Assembly (NCBI GenBank): GCA_015522865.1 | Contig: WALN01000033.1 | Span: 1 to 17,246, forward strand | Direction of reading: 5' to 3' | Source of the DNA: Microcaldota archaeon | GTDB lineage: Archaea; Micrarchaeota; Micrarchaeia; Norongarragalinales; WALN01 | Length of the DNA: 17,246 bases | Translations under genes and position numbers: made by a program | Shown: positions 1 to 6,830 of the stretch, piece by piece | Layout: every line of letters begins with the position of its first letter | Position numbering within the stretch: position 1 is the stretch's first letter | Notes under the pieces: generated by a model | What the model was told of the DNA's origin: nothing | Databases searched by the model: none | What the model saw: the letters and a program-made list of their open reading frames with translations, nothing else

Positions 1-1129
1 ATGATTTTCCAACCAGCGCTTCCTCGCCCGGCGGATTACTGCCATGCAGAGAAAGAAATAAAACGTCGCCCCTTTTTAAATAAGACTGAAGTTCGGCAAG
101 ACTGCCGGAGAAATAGTACAAATCCATAAGGTGGACAACAAAAAAAGGCGGCGAAATTATTGGCTTGTTAGGAGAGAGCTCAAATGAAAGATGAGCCAAG
201 TATTTCTCGTCAGAATCTGCTGAAACAAATTTTACTATTTGAGAATTAGAGGTCTGTATGTGCTGCTTTCTTGCATTTCTCAGCAAAATTATTAAGCTGT
301 TGTCGCCCTCGAGCTTTTTTTCATTTCCGCTTAAAATTCTGCCAATTGCGATTTTTGGGTGGCAGGTGTCAGAAGCATACGGAAGGTCTGAAAAAACATA
401 GGGGTCTTCTTTTAAAACAAAATTAAATGCTTTGCTCATATTAGAGAATTTTAAGGGGTTTGGGACTTTTTGAAAAGGAACTACATAGTCGCTGCCAACC
501 AGGAGAACATATTTTGCATTATTTTTTGAGATGAGCTCCCTAATAGCTTCAAGATATTTTGGCCTGCAACTGTTGTCGCCATCACAACTGATGGGGAGCA
601 TATCAAAAGATTTCATTGAATGTGGCGAGTCAATAAAAATAGCCGCGCTTTTCAAATTATCAATATTTTCTACTGAGTTTGCAAGCGCCTGCATCTCAAT
701 AGAAATAGCATTTGCAACAGAACTTCCATACTTGCTTGAAAGTCTATTATAATTGGAGATAATAAGAAAGTCATAGCGGCCCTTTGGGATATTTGTGGAG
801 ATCGTTTGCCCTCTTTTCAGTTGTACTGTCAGCTGCGTCGGTTTGGAGGAAAGAGAAATTCGCTTTGTAAAGCTTGCGTAACCTTCTTTTTCGACAGACA
901 CAATGATGTTTTTATGAGAAGTGGAAAATGAAACACTATTATTTAAATTTGTTGAATAAAGTGTATTTCCGGCAGAATCAAAAAAAGTCGCTTTCGCTCC
1001 AGAAAGGGGAGCTCCATGTTCATCTCTTATTTTTAGCTGCAGGGTATAGTGGGAAGTAGTGGACATAAAAAAAACAATTATTATCCCAACTAATAAAAAA
1101 AATACAAGTAATTTAATACCAAGATGCAT
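1..1129 (-). CDS. Membrane-anchored gingipain-like (peptidase C25-type) cysteine protease, C-terminal end outside window
   Basis: The frame is open from an ATG at 1129 to the window edge, giving 376 residues without a stop, so the C-terminus is missing. Residues 5-21 form a hydrophobic N-terminal signal or anchor. Residues about 27-104 look like a beta-sandwich of the carboxypeptidase-regulatory or PEGA type (DEHGAPLSGAKATF, then VSVEKEGYASF). The rest resembles the C25/gingipain fold: YVLLVGSDYVVPF at 207-219, SDLPYA at 247-252, KIAIGRI at 259-265, and FLSLHGS at 358-364, whose His-Gly matches the catalytic His of the family. The catalytic Cys should lie 30-50 residues further on, beyond the window. 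It begins 11 nt after the 203-aa gene, so the two are probably co-transcribed. An extracytoplasmic protease is inferred. Assignment rests on motifs only; a CHAT-like or inactive relative is possible. Confidence 0.7.
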   Translation of the reverse strand, partial: MHLGIKLLVFFLLVGIIIVFFMSTTSHYTLQLKIRDEHGAPLSGAKATFFDSAGNTLYSTNLNNSVSFSTSHKNIIVSVEKEGYASFTKRISLSSKPTQLTVQLKRGQTISTNIPKGRYDFLIISNYNRLSSKYGSSVANAISIEMQALANSVENIDNLKSAAIFIDSPHSMKSFDMLPISCDGDNSCRPKYLEAIRELISKNNAKYVLLVGSDYVVPFQKVPNPLKFSNMSKAFNFVLKEDPYVFSDLPYASDTCHPKIAIGRILSGNEKKLEGDNSLIILLRNARKQHIQTSNSQIVKFVSADSDEKYLAHLSFELSPNKPIISPPFFVVHLMDLYYFSGSLAELQSYLKRGDVLFLSLHGSNPPGEEALVGKS

Positions 1130-1140
1130 AGCCGCTCGCC

Positions 1141-1752
1141 TCAGTCGCTACGAAATACAGCATCTATCTGTCCGCTTTTTTCAACCACAAGAATTTTTGC
1201 CTCTCTAAATGTGTAAGATGGGATTGCTTTTTTTGCGCCCGCAACAATTAAGCTACCAGAGGGTGTCGAAACATTTCTGAAACTTGAAACATAGAAGCAT
1301 TGGCTTGAGGAGCGTACACAAGGTCCTGACGCAACAGTTATTGACGCATTTTTATATTGCGGGAACATCTTGAGAAAAATTATTTTAGCGTCCTCTGAAC
1401 TTATGTTATGGACTGGCGTAAAAAGAGCAGTAAAATGGGCGTAAAGCTTGCCTTGCTGAACAACAAATCCCTTAAAATATAAAACCAGCCTGTTCGCTGT
1501 GACTGATTTGTTAAGTTTGAGAACTTCCTGCGGAGAGACGAGATGACTTCCTTCATAAATTGAGACTATCACTTGCTGGGTAGAAGGTGAAAGGTCTAAT
1601 AGAGAAATGGTGTAATTCCCCACACTATATGATTCTCCAGCGGATATTTGAAACGAAGTTTCTTGGGGGGCAGCAAAAGAAATTACCGCTAAACTAATAG
1701 TTACAAAAAGCAAAACAAAAACAAAAATCCCGCCAATCCACAATTCTTTCAT
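1141..1752 (-). CDS. Membrane-anchored extracytoplasmic protein of unknown function
   Basis: I do not recognise a named family. The 203-aa product has one hydrophobic helix at about residues 6-28 followed by a beta-rich, N-glycosylation-sequon-containing domain. The stretch SAGESYSVGNYTISLLDLSP resembles the beta-sandwich modules of archaeal S-layer-type proteins, but this is a loose resemblance. Two Cys residues about 8 apart in the C-terminal third (GPCVRSSSQCFY) could form a disulfide outside the cell. The start has a Shine-Dalgarno (AAGGTGA, about 5 nt before ATG) that overlaps the end of the 73-aa gene upstream. It sits between that gene and the C25-like protease in a tight three-gene unit, so it may be a partner or substrate of the protease (inference). 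Confidence 0.75.
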   Translation of the reverse strand: MKELWIGGIFVFVLLFVTISLAVISFAAPQETSFQISAGESYSVGNYTISLLDLSPSTQQVIVSIYEGSHLVSPQEVLKLNKSVTANRLVLYFKGFVVQQGKLYAHFTALFTPVHNISSEDAKIIFLKMFPQYKNASITVASGPCVRSSSQCFYVSSFRNVSTPSGSLIVAGAKKAIPSYTFREAKILVVEKSGQIDAVFRSD

Positions 1753-1756
1753 TTTT

Positions 1757-1978
1757 TCACCTTAAAGCGAAGAGATAGAGTCCAATTGCTCCTATTGCAA
1801 ACAAAACTACAGGAGCAATCTCTGAAAAAACATCTTTTGAGCTTGCTTTCGTGCTGTAAACATAAACCTGCTTTATTGTTGAATTATGCACCGCTGCGTT
1901 ACTGGTGGGGGTGATGGCAAGAACAAAGCTTGTGAAAAACAAAGCAAAGAACATCAGAAAAATTAACTTAGAGTGCAT
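1757..1978 (-). CDS. Small exported protein with N-terminal signal and C-terminal membrane helix
   Basis: The 73-aa product has a hydrophobic signal-like segment at residues 4-22, a short hydrophilic middle of about 30 residues, and a second hydrophobic helix at about 52-72 ending in a single Arg. The small size with a C-terminal helix and basic end recalls proteins held in the membrane by their tail, but no sorting motif such as PGF is visible. It is the first gene of the three-gene exported-protein unit. A TATA-like element at 2003-2012 lies just upstream, placing the predicted transcript start a few nucleotides before the ATG. Function unknown. Confidence 0.65.
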   Translation of the reverse strand: MHSKLIFLMFFALFFTSFVLAITPTSNAAVHNSTIKQVYVYSTKASSKDVFSEIAPVVLFAIGAIGLYLFALR

Positions 1979-2002
1979 GCAATCAATTAAATAAGCATAA
2001 AA

Positions 2003-2012
2003 GAATATAAAA
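2003..2012 (-). promoter_or_regulatory. TATA-like element for the exported-protein/protease unit
   Basis: On the minus strand the sequence reads TTTTTATATTC, centred about 30 nt upstream of the ATG at 1978. At the usual archaeal spacing of about 25 nt the transcript would begin near 1982, leaving almost no leader. Confidence 0.45.
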
Positions 2013-2068
2013 ACATTTTCAATAGCTATGCAGCAGAAACAAAGGATATGGCAGCGTTAAAACAAATG

Positions 2069-2248
2069 CTATTTGGTTAGTGTTATTGCATGGACAGGGC
2101 AGTTCATAACGCATGCATTGCATCCAGTGCAAGCTTCTGGCTTAACTACTTTCGACTTTCCATTCTCAATTGAAAAAACTTTTGCTGGGCATACAGACAT
2201 ACAAACTCCGCAACCCACACAGGTGTTTTCATCAACAACTGGCTTCAA
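2069..2248 (-). CDS. Small 2[4Fe-4S] ferredoxin, TTG start
   Basis: This 59-aa frame contains two complete CxxCxxCxxxCP cluster motifs: CVGCGVCMSVCP at residues 9-20 and CTGCNACVMNCP at about 39-50, the signature of bacterial-type 2[4Fe-4S] ferredoxins. It should carry electrons in the cytoplasm for an unidentified redox partner. An in-frame stop lies six codons before the chosen start, so the start must be the TTG at 2248 or the ATT just before it. A GGTGAT Shine-Dalgarno 4-5 nt upstream of TTG supports the choice. It follows the coiled-coil gene by about 23 nt and is probably co-transcribed with it. No oxidoreductase gene is nearby to name its partner. Confidence 0.9.
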   Translation of the reverse strand: MKPVVDENTCVGCGVCMSVCPAKVFSIENGKSKVVKPEACTGCNACVMNCPVHAITLTK

Positions 2249-2271
2249 AATATCACCAAAATTTTAAATAC

Positions 2272-2922
2272 CTACCTCCTTTTCTTCTTTTTGGTAGTTT
2301 TACGTCTCTCTTTAAAGGGCTTTTTCTTAGCTTTAAACTCTTTAACCAGCTTCTGCAACTCTTTTGAAGTAGAGGTTGTTGAGCTGAGTATATCCTTCAG
2401 CTTAGCTATCAACACCTTGCTCTTTTCAGAATACTGCTCACTTTTTGAAAGCGCCGTCAGAATCTTTCTCAACTCTCTGTTTTGTGACGAAAAATCAGCG
2501 GTTAATTTTTGAAGCTTTTGTGCCTTTTCTAAATATTTGTTCATATTGGAAATGTTGTGCTGCATGCTTATTGACACCGATTCTAATGTATTTAGAGTAG
2601 ATTTGGAAGTATTAGAATAATTTTTTAGCTGTTTAAGCGTCATCTCGTATTGCTTGGAGCTGTTTTTGAGTGAGGAGGAAATTTTACCTAAAAGTGTGCC
2701 ATACTCTCCAAGTTCTTGCCCGACTCTACTAAAATAGCTCTCAAGTTCAGAGATATCAAAGGTTTGCTTTTTGAGATAGGCATCTAAACTTTCAGACATT
2801 CTGTTGAGTTTATGGAGGATGCGGATTGCTATAATAAGAACAATAAAAATCACAACCAGAATAAGGAGGATCATGCCTTCTGCTGTTGAGCTGAGGCCCG
2901 AAACAAACGCGGATATATCCAT
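2272..2922 (-). CDS. Membrane-anchored coiled-coil protein with strongly basic C-terminal tail
   Basis: The family is not recognised. The 216-aa protein has a short N-terminus, one transmembrane helix at about residues 16-36, a long heptad-rich helical region at about 40-195 full of Lys, Leu, Ser and Gln, and a final stretch of about 20 residues that is nearly all Lys and Arg (ending RKTTKKKKRR). The layout suggests an N-terminal membrane anchor with a cytoplasmic rod and a nucleic-acid- or lipid-binding tail (inference). A TATA element 24-25 nt upstream of the ATG supports a leaderless start. The winged-helix protein in the pilus operon also combines a coiled coil with a basic tail, but no clear homology is visible. 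Confidence 0.75.
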   Translation of the reverse strand: MDISAFVSGLSSTAEGMILLILVVIFIVLIIAIRILHKLNRMSESLDAYLKKQTFDISELESYFSRVGQELGEYGTLLGKISSSLKNSSKQYEMTLKQLKNYSNTSKSTLNTLESVSISMQHNISNMNKYLEKAQKLQKLTADFSSQNRELRKILTALSKSEQYSEKSKVLIAKLKDILSSTTSTSKELQKLVKEFKAKKKPFKERRKTTKKKKRR

Positions 2923-2942
2923 GTATAAAATATTTTAGTATT

Positions 2943-2950
2943 ATTTTAAA
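2943..2950 (-). promoter_or_regulatory. TATA box for the coiled-coil/ferredoxin unit
   Basis: TTTAAAAT on the minus strand is centred about 24 nt before the ATG at 2922. There is no Shine-Dalgarno in front of that ATG, which fits leaderless transcription. Confidence 0.55.
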
Positions 2951-3007
2951 GCTTTATGGGCTTGGGGGCAAATGCGCAATAAAGAGCTCAGTGCTACTTC
3001 CCATTTC

Positions 3008-3445
3008 CTACTTCTTTCTCCCCTCCTGCGTTACAAGTGTATAAAAAAGAGTTATAACCCCCCTATTGTTTATTTTTCCCTTTTTGAGCAAAGTTGAAAC
3101 AATCTTTTTTCTGTGCTTTTCCGAATTTCTGGCAATAGATTTTAAAATCAGAGCGGACACGTCGGAAACAAATTTGTCCTTATGCCCTATGCCTTTAAAG
3201 GCCCCTTCTAAAACATATTTTAAGTTCTGCGGAGAGTCCTTTCTTCCTTGTAGATGTGTGATAGCTAACTTTGCAACTCCTTCGTGCTCTGAAGCAGGCA
3301 ACTTCGCAATATACGGCAAAGCAGGATCTCCCATCTCTATAAGTTGTTTAGTAGCTTCTATCCTGTCATCCCCCCTTCTTTTGGGGTCTGACGCTTTGGA
3401 ATAAAGCCACTTCATACGGCGCTTCTGTTCTCTGTCGAAAACCAT
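3008..3445 (-). CDS. Small HEAT-like helical repeat protein
   Basis: The 145-aa product is predicted cytoplasmic and all-helical. Helix pairs such as RIEATKQLIEMGDPALPYIA and GVAKLAITHLQG have the spacing and the Asp/Gly-Pro turn typical of HEAT repeats, so it is probably a protein-protein interaction scaffold; the partner is unknown. The N-terminus is strongly charged (DREQKRRMKW). It has its own TATA element at 3468-3475, centred 26 nt before the ATG, and no Shine-Dalgarno. The neighbours on both sides have their own promoters, so it is likely monocistronic. A HEAT-type assignment from sequence reading alone is moderate. Confidence 0.7.
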   Translation of the reverse strand: MVFDREQKRRMKWLYSKASDPKRRGDDRIEATKQLIEMGDPALPYIAKLPASEHEGVAKLAITHLQGRKDSPQNLKYVLEGAFKGIGHKDKFVSDVSALILKSIARNSEKHRKKIVSTLLKKGKINNRGVITLFYTLVTQEGRKK

Positions 3446-3467
3446 AACTTAATTTGGAAGAAGAAAA

Positions 3468-3475
3468 ATATAAAT
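3468..3475 (-). promoter_or_regulatory. TATA box for HEAT-like gene
   Basis: The minus strand reads ATTTATAT, centred 26 nt upstream of the ATG at 3445, at the position expected for a leaderless archaeal transcript. Confidence 0.55.
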
Positions 3476-3510
3476 CTTCTCACATAAAAAATTCAATAGT
3501 GCTAGCAGAT

Positions 3511-3536
3511 AAAAATAAAAAATAAAAAAAATAAAC
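3511..3536 (-). terminator. Oligo-T tract terminator behind the 149-aa pilin gene
   Basis: Immediately after the pilin stop codon the minus strand carries several runs of T (TTTATTTTTTTTATTTTTT and on), with no hairpin in front. Archaeal RNA polymerase terminates on such U-rich tracts. The gene downstream has its own promoter. Confidence 0.6.
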
Positions 3537-3986
3537 TTACTCTACTTTTCCCTTTAAGAACCCAGTGTCTGTATGTGACAAACCACTCTTCTTATCGCTG
3601 AAACTAATTGTTATAGTTAAGTCAACTGTATCCCCGGCGCTTCCTAACGATGGAGTCGTAAGATTACAGTTTACCGTGCTTCCTGGTGAAACCGTATCTG
3701 AGGAGCAAGTGTATGAACTTGCATAGTTGGTTCCATCAGTTTCATTCATTCCTGTTATCGTTAAAGCATTTCCTGAGGTAGAACCTATTACTAGTTGTGT
3801 ATTTGTAGCTCCTATAACAAAGTCGGTTACTGTGAACGAGGAAAATCCTCCCGACTGTTTTGCTGTTGTCCATTTTGCTGGGTTGAATACTCCGAAATAC
3901 CATAGAATTGCTGCGATAACCACTATAATAAGAATTGCCCATCCGTACGTTACCAGGTATTCCAAAGCAGATTGCCCTTTTTTCAT
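3537..3986 (-). CDS. Type IV pilin with class III signal peptide (probable main structural pilin)
   Basis: The 149-aa protein begins MKKGQSALEYLVTYGWAILI: a basic Lys-Lys-Gly leader, the Q-S-A-L-E stretch with Glu at +5 after the predicted Gly/Gln cleavage site, then a hydrophobic helix to about residue 33. A prepilin peptidase of the PibD/EppA type would cut after Gly4. The remaining 115 residues are Ser/Thr/Gly-rich, low in charge and beta-rich, with a Cys pair (about 93 and 106) that could form a disulfide. It sits just behind the KaiC-like gene but has its own promoter, a good Shine-Dalgarno (GAGGT) and a strong U-tract terminator, which suggests high, independent expression as expected of the major subunit (inference). 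Confidence 0.88.
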   Translation of the reverse strand: MKKGQSALEYLVTYGWAILIIVVIAAILWYFGVFNPAKWTTAKQSGGFSSFTVTDFVIGATNTQLVIGSTSGNALTITGMNETDGTNYASSYTCSSDTVSPGSTVNCNLTTPSLGSAGDTVDLTITISFSDKKSGLSHTDTGFLKGKVE

Positions 3987-4006
3987 TTTAAATCGACCTC
4001 ATTTGA

Positions 4007-4030
4007 ATTATAAAGTACGTATTTAAAAAT
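4007..4030 (-). promoter_or_regulatory. Tandem TATA-like elements upstream of the 149-aa pilin
   Basis: Two AT boxes are visible on the minus strand: TTTATAAT at 4007-4014, centred about 24 nt before the ATG (leaderless), and a TTTTTAAAT box at about 4021-4030, which would start the RNA near 4001 and include the GAGGT Shine-Dalgarno at 3996-4000. The second arrangement fits the good ribosome binding site better. Confidence 0.5.
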
Positions 4031-4056
4031 ATAGTAGTAATTGGTCTGCATTTATA

Positions 4057-4896
4057 CTATATGCTTGTATCAGTAGGTTCGACACGTATATGGTCTCTTG
4101 AATAAATCACAATGCCCGCCGGCCCTATCTCAAATGGATGCAGCATATTATCGTGCCTGGTGTGCCTCATTTTCAGAATTTCTATTGCTCTTTCCCTCCT
4201 GTTATTTATTTTAGTGCGGTGAAGTAGAATTATCCCATCAACTATAAACTCCTCAAAGCCGTTTGCGCTAAGTTTTGAACTTCCAAAAGGAATATCTGAA
4301 ATAACAAAAGAAGCACAACCTTCGCTTTTCAGCCTATTAACCAGGTCGGAAAACAGCTTTCTGCATTCCTCTCTTTCGGAGCCGGCACAAGACTCCCTTT
4401 GAGACACAGAATCAAGAACCATCCTTGTAGCCTTTATCTCCTTCAGATTGTAATATATATCGCCAGCTAATGATTTCGAGAAATTTTTAATCTCATAAAT
4501 ATCTTTGAAGATGATGCGAATCATATTCTTCTTTTCCATTGATGCAATATTCCAGCCAAACAGTTCGCCTGTTTTCCTTATGGATTCTATTGATTCATCA
4601 GTAGTGATGTAGACAGACCTTTCTCCGTATTTTAAGGCGCTGTAATATATTGATTGAAGAGCAAGAATTGATTTTCCAGTTCCAGCAACACCGGAAATTA
4701 GAATAGAGGAATCCGACGGGACACCGTCTTTTACAAGAGCATCCAGACCGGGAATTCCAAATTGGATTCTTCGGGACTTAGAAGCAAGTGGCAACTCTCT
4801 TAGATTCTTCTTAGCTTTATTTTCTTTTATTTCTTTGGTGTTTTTGCTGGGACCAATTGCAGATTTGATTCTTTCTCTATCTATAAAAATGCTCAT
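4057..4896 (-). CDS. KaiC-like RecA-fold ATPase (ArlH/KaiC superfamily), probable pilus regulator
   Basis: The 279-aa protein has a single KaiC domain. A basic N-terminal extension (1-45) precedes the FGIPGLDALVKDGVP segment typical of KaiC entry regions (46-60). Walker A is GVAGTGKS at 69-76, acidic residues DES at 100-102 lie where KaiC proteins carry the catalytic Glu, Walker B is MVLDSVS at 159-165, and the C-terminal KMRHTRHDNMLHPFEI at 242-257 matches the KaiC-family KMR...H.PFEI pattern. In the archaellum a KaiC-like ATPase (ArlH) works beside the motor ATPase. This gene lies directly behind the two platform genes and in front of a pilin, so a similar switch or assembly role is inferred. 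Its own TATA box lies 24 nt before the start and there is no Shine-Dalgarno. Confidence 0.85.
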   Translation of the reverse strand: MSIFIDRERIKSAIGPSKNTKEIKENKAKKNLRELPLASKSRRIQFGIPGLDALVKDGVPSDSSILISGVAGTGKSILALQSIYYSALKYGERSVYITTDESIESIRKTGELFGWNIASMEKKNMIRIIFKDIYEIKNFSKSLAGDIYYNLKEIKATRMVLDSVSQRESCAGSEREECRKLFSDLVNRLKSEGCASFVISDIPFGSSKLSANGFEEFIVDGIILLHRTKINNRRERAIEILKMRHTRHDNMLHPFEIGPAGIVIYSRDHIRVEPTDTSI

Positions 4897-4915
4897 AATT
4901 AAAAAACTCTCTCAG

Positions 4916-4924
4916 TATTTAAAA
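4916..4924 (-). promoter_or_regulatory. TATA box for the KaiC-like gene
   Basis: TTTTAAATA on the minus strand is centred 24 nt upstream of the ATG at 4896, in the short gap after the platform-protein gene. Confidence 0.5.
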
Positions 4925-4932
4925 TAATTTGG

Positions 4933-5964
4933 TTATATAAAAGACCGGAACAGATAGATAAATAAGTAGTTAGAAATCACGTAAATCAACATAGATGTAA
5001 GCGAAATAAATGGAAAATATTTAAGGCCCTCAGAAAAATGATTCTCCTTTATCGCCCCCAAAATTAATGAAGAAAAAAAAGTTATTATAAAAAGCGCGGC
5101 AAGTGAAAAGTAATAAATATGTTCTGAATTTATCGAGCGATTAGATGAACCAAGAAAACTCAGCGCTATGCCCGAGATCCCTGCATTCGAAGAAAGTGAC
5201 TGAAGTTCGGCCATATCCTGTGAGTGCTGCGCCCAAACCCGTTCATTCATCTGCGAATAATAAGTCGAGATAGAGAAAAGTAATGGAGCCGCAACAACAG
5301 ACGCGAAGAGAATAAAAATAGAATAGGTAATAGTAGCTGCGGAAAGTTCTTTCTTAAGCATCTCGGCCTGCCGGATATTTTGAGCTACTTCTTCCAAAAG
5401 GGGAGCAAGAGAGCCTCCAAGCAGAATACCTTCAACCATCAAGTTCATCGCCCTCTTGTAAATATTAGATTTAACCCGCTTGGAGCTCTCTTTTAAAGCA
5501 TAGGTAACTGGAAAACCTGCAAAGACAAGGCCAGATATCCTCCTTATTTCCGCTTCAAGTGGCCCAAATTCCTTTTTAACCGATGCCCATATAGCATGCT
5601 CAACTATTAAACCAGCTCTTATATTGGAAGCAATCATCTGCAGGACAGTTGGGAGCATCGTTTCAATAGATTCTGCCCTCGCTCTCGCAGAAAATAGAAG
5701 AAATACATAGAACAGCACAGCAGAGAAGAAAAAGATAACAAAGGCCGAAAATAAGTAAAACCACAATGGAAAATTTTCAAAAATAAATGGAAAAAGAAAG
5801 AAAGTTATGAGGCCAATCGAAAAAGAAAAAAACAAAACAAAACCCAAATAAACCGATGCACTGAAATCTATAAATCCTCCCTGAGCCAAAAGTATTCTTG
5901 TTCTCTCCTTTGCACCCTCTGGAAAGAGGGATGATAATTTAAGGTAAATATCTCTGAAGTTCAT
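4933..5964 (-). CDS. Type IV pilus platform protein, FlaJ/TadC (T2SSF) family, second copy
   Basis: The 343-aa integral membrane protein has two N-terminal helices at about 38-60 and 68-92, a cytoplasmic T2SSF-type helical domain at about 100-205 (ETMLPTVLQMIASNIRAGLI, LMVEGILLGGSLAPLLEEVA), a helix at about 212-232, and two C-terminal helices beyond residue 285. Proteins of this family form the inner-membrane platform that the secretion ATPase rotates or drives to add pilin subunits. Its ATG overlaps the stop of the preceding platform gene by four bases (ATGA) and is preceded by AAGGAGG, so the pair is translationally coupled. The presence of two separate platform proteins resembles the TadB/TadC pairs of archaeal and Tad pili. 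Confidence 0.87.
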   Translation of the reverse strand: MNFRDIYLKLSSLFPEGAKERTRILLAQGGFIDFSASVYLGFVLFFSFSIGLITFFLFPFIFENFPLWFYLFSAFVIFFFSAVLFYVFLLFSARARAESIETMLPTVLQMIASNIRAGLIVEHAIWASVKKEFGPLEAEIRRISGLVFAGFPVTYALKESSKRVKSNIYKRAMNLMVEGILLGGSLAPLLEEVAQNIRQAEMLKKELSAATITYSIFILFASVVAAPLLFSISTYYSQMNERVWAQHSQDMAELQSLSSNAGISGIALSFLGSSNRSINSEHIYYFSLAALFIITFFSSLILGAIKENHFSEGLKYFPFISLTSMLIYVISNYLFIYLFRSFI

Positions 5965-6830
5965 ATGACCGGCCTCCTTGTCGAGACAAAGTGAATGAAA
6001 AATAGATTAAAAATTATCAAGAGCAGTAAAATAAAGGCTAAGGTAATTGGGGGAAGAGAAAATTGCAAAAATGAAAGTATCACTGTGAGTGCTGCTGCGC
6101 CAAGACTCGGGGCTATTATTCCAATCACCATGTAAGCCATTATCCAAGGGTTAAGCTCCTGCCCATAACGCTTGATATCCATTAATTTATATCTTAGCAA
6201 GTCGCTGATTATTCCCGAAAGAGCTCTGTCCACAGAAGCGCCTGCAGTGAGCGCATTTGATATCTGCCACAAAACTCTTCTTAACTGAAAAGAAGGCGAT
6301 TTACGGGCTTCAGAAGAGATAACTTCTATCTGCGGTTCGCCAGCATCAATCCTTTCAACAATGCGTCTGAAACGCTTAGAAGCAGCGCCATAACCTGTTG
6401 AAACACTCGCCATCGCATGGAACAGCGGAACACCCGACCTGAGCTCTATTATGAGCTGCCGGGTGGCGTCAAGCAAAGTGCTGTTTATGTCTCTTGAGAG
6501 TTTTGAAATAAGCATCGAAGGATAAAAAATATCAGAAAAAAAACTTATAGCAAAAATAGCTACTGAAAGGATGAACGCATAGGGAACAAACGAGGGCGAA
6601 TCTGTAACGAAAGCAATTATGCTCAGAAGAGCGAATACGAAAATAAAATTGAGAAATGAGCTTATAACAACCATCGACCCGTACCGCCATGGCTCAACAT
6701 CGGCGTCGCATTGCTGAAGCTGCTCTTTAAGAAACGGGAAAAAAGCGATTACGATAGCTCCAAGTTTTGGAAAGCCATACACCATATTTGCAATTGTTTT
6801 GTAAGGAAAAAAGGAGAGAAACAACCTCAT
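5961..6830 (-). CDS. Type IV pilus platform protein, FlaJ/TadB (T2SSF) family, first copy
   Basis: The 289-aa membrane protein has hydrophobic helices at about 52-75, 83-102, 228-256 and 262-281, with a soluble T2SSF domain between (about 115-220: LLDATRQLIIELRSGVPLFHAM, SNALTAGASVDRALSGI). The repeated pattern of a helix, a Gly-containing turn and an acidic helix is that of FlaJ/TadB. The ATG overlaps the ATPase stop codon by four bases (ATGA), and a GGTGA motif lies about 6 nt before it. It should pair with the next gene's product to form a hetero-oligomeric platform under the ATPase (inference). It is shorter than the usual fused or duplicated archaeal FlaJ proteins, with only one T2SSF unit. 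Confidence 0.85.
   Translation of the reverse strand: MRLFLSFFPYKTIANMVYGFPKLGAIVIAFFPFLKEQLQQCDADVEPWRYGSMVVISSFLNFIFVFALLSIIAFVTDSPSFVPYAFILSVAIFAISFFSDIFYPSMLISKLSRDINSTLLDATRQLIIELRSGVPLFHAMASVSTGYGAASKRFRRIVERIDAGEPQIEVISSEARKSPSFQLRRVLWQISNALTAGASVDRALSGIISDLLRYKLMDIKRYGQELNPWIMAYMVIGIIAPSLGAAALTVILSFLQFSLPPITLAFILLLLIIFNLFFIHFVSTRRPVI

Noticed and set aside
531..752. Plus-strand frame of 73 codons
   Set aside because: It lies antisense within the C25-like gene, which is open for 376 codons in the other direction with family motifs.
2073..2267. Plus-strand frame of 64 codons
   Set aside because: It is the complement of the ferredoxin gene, whose minus-strand cluster motifs are decisive.
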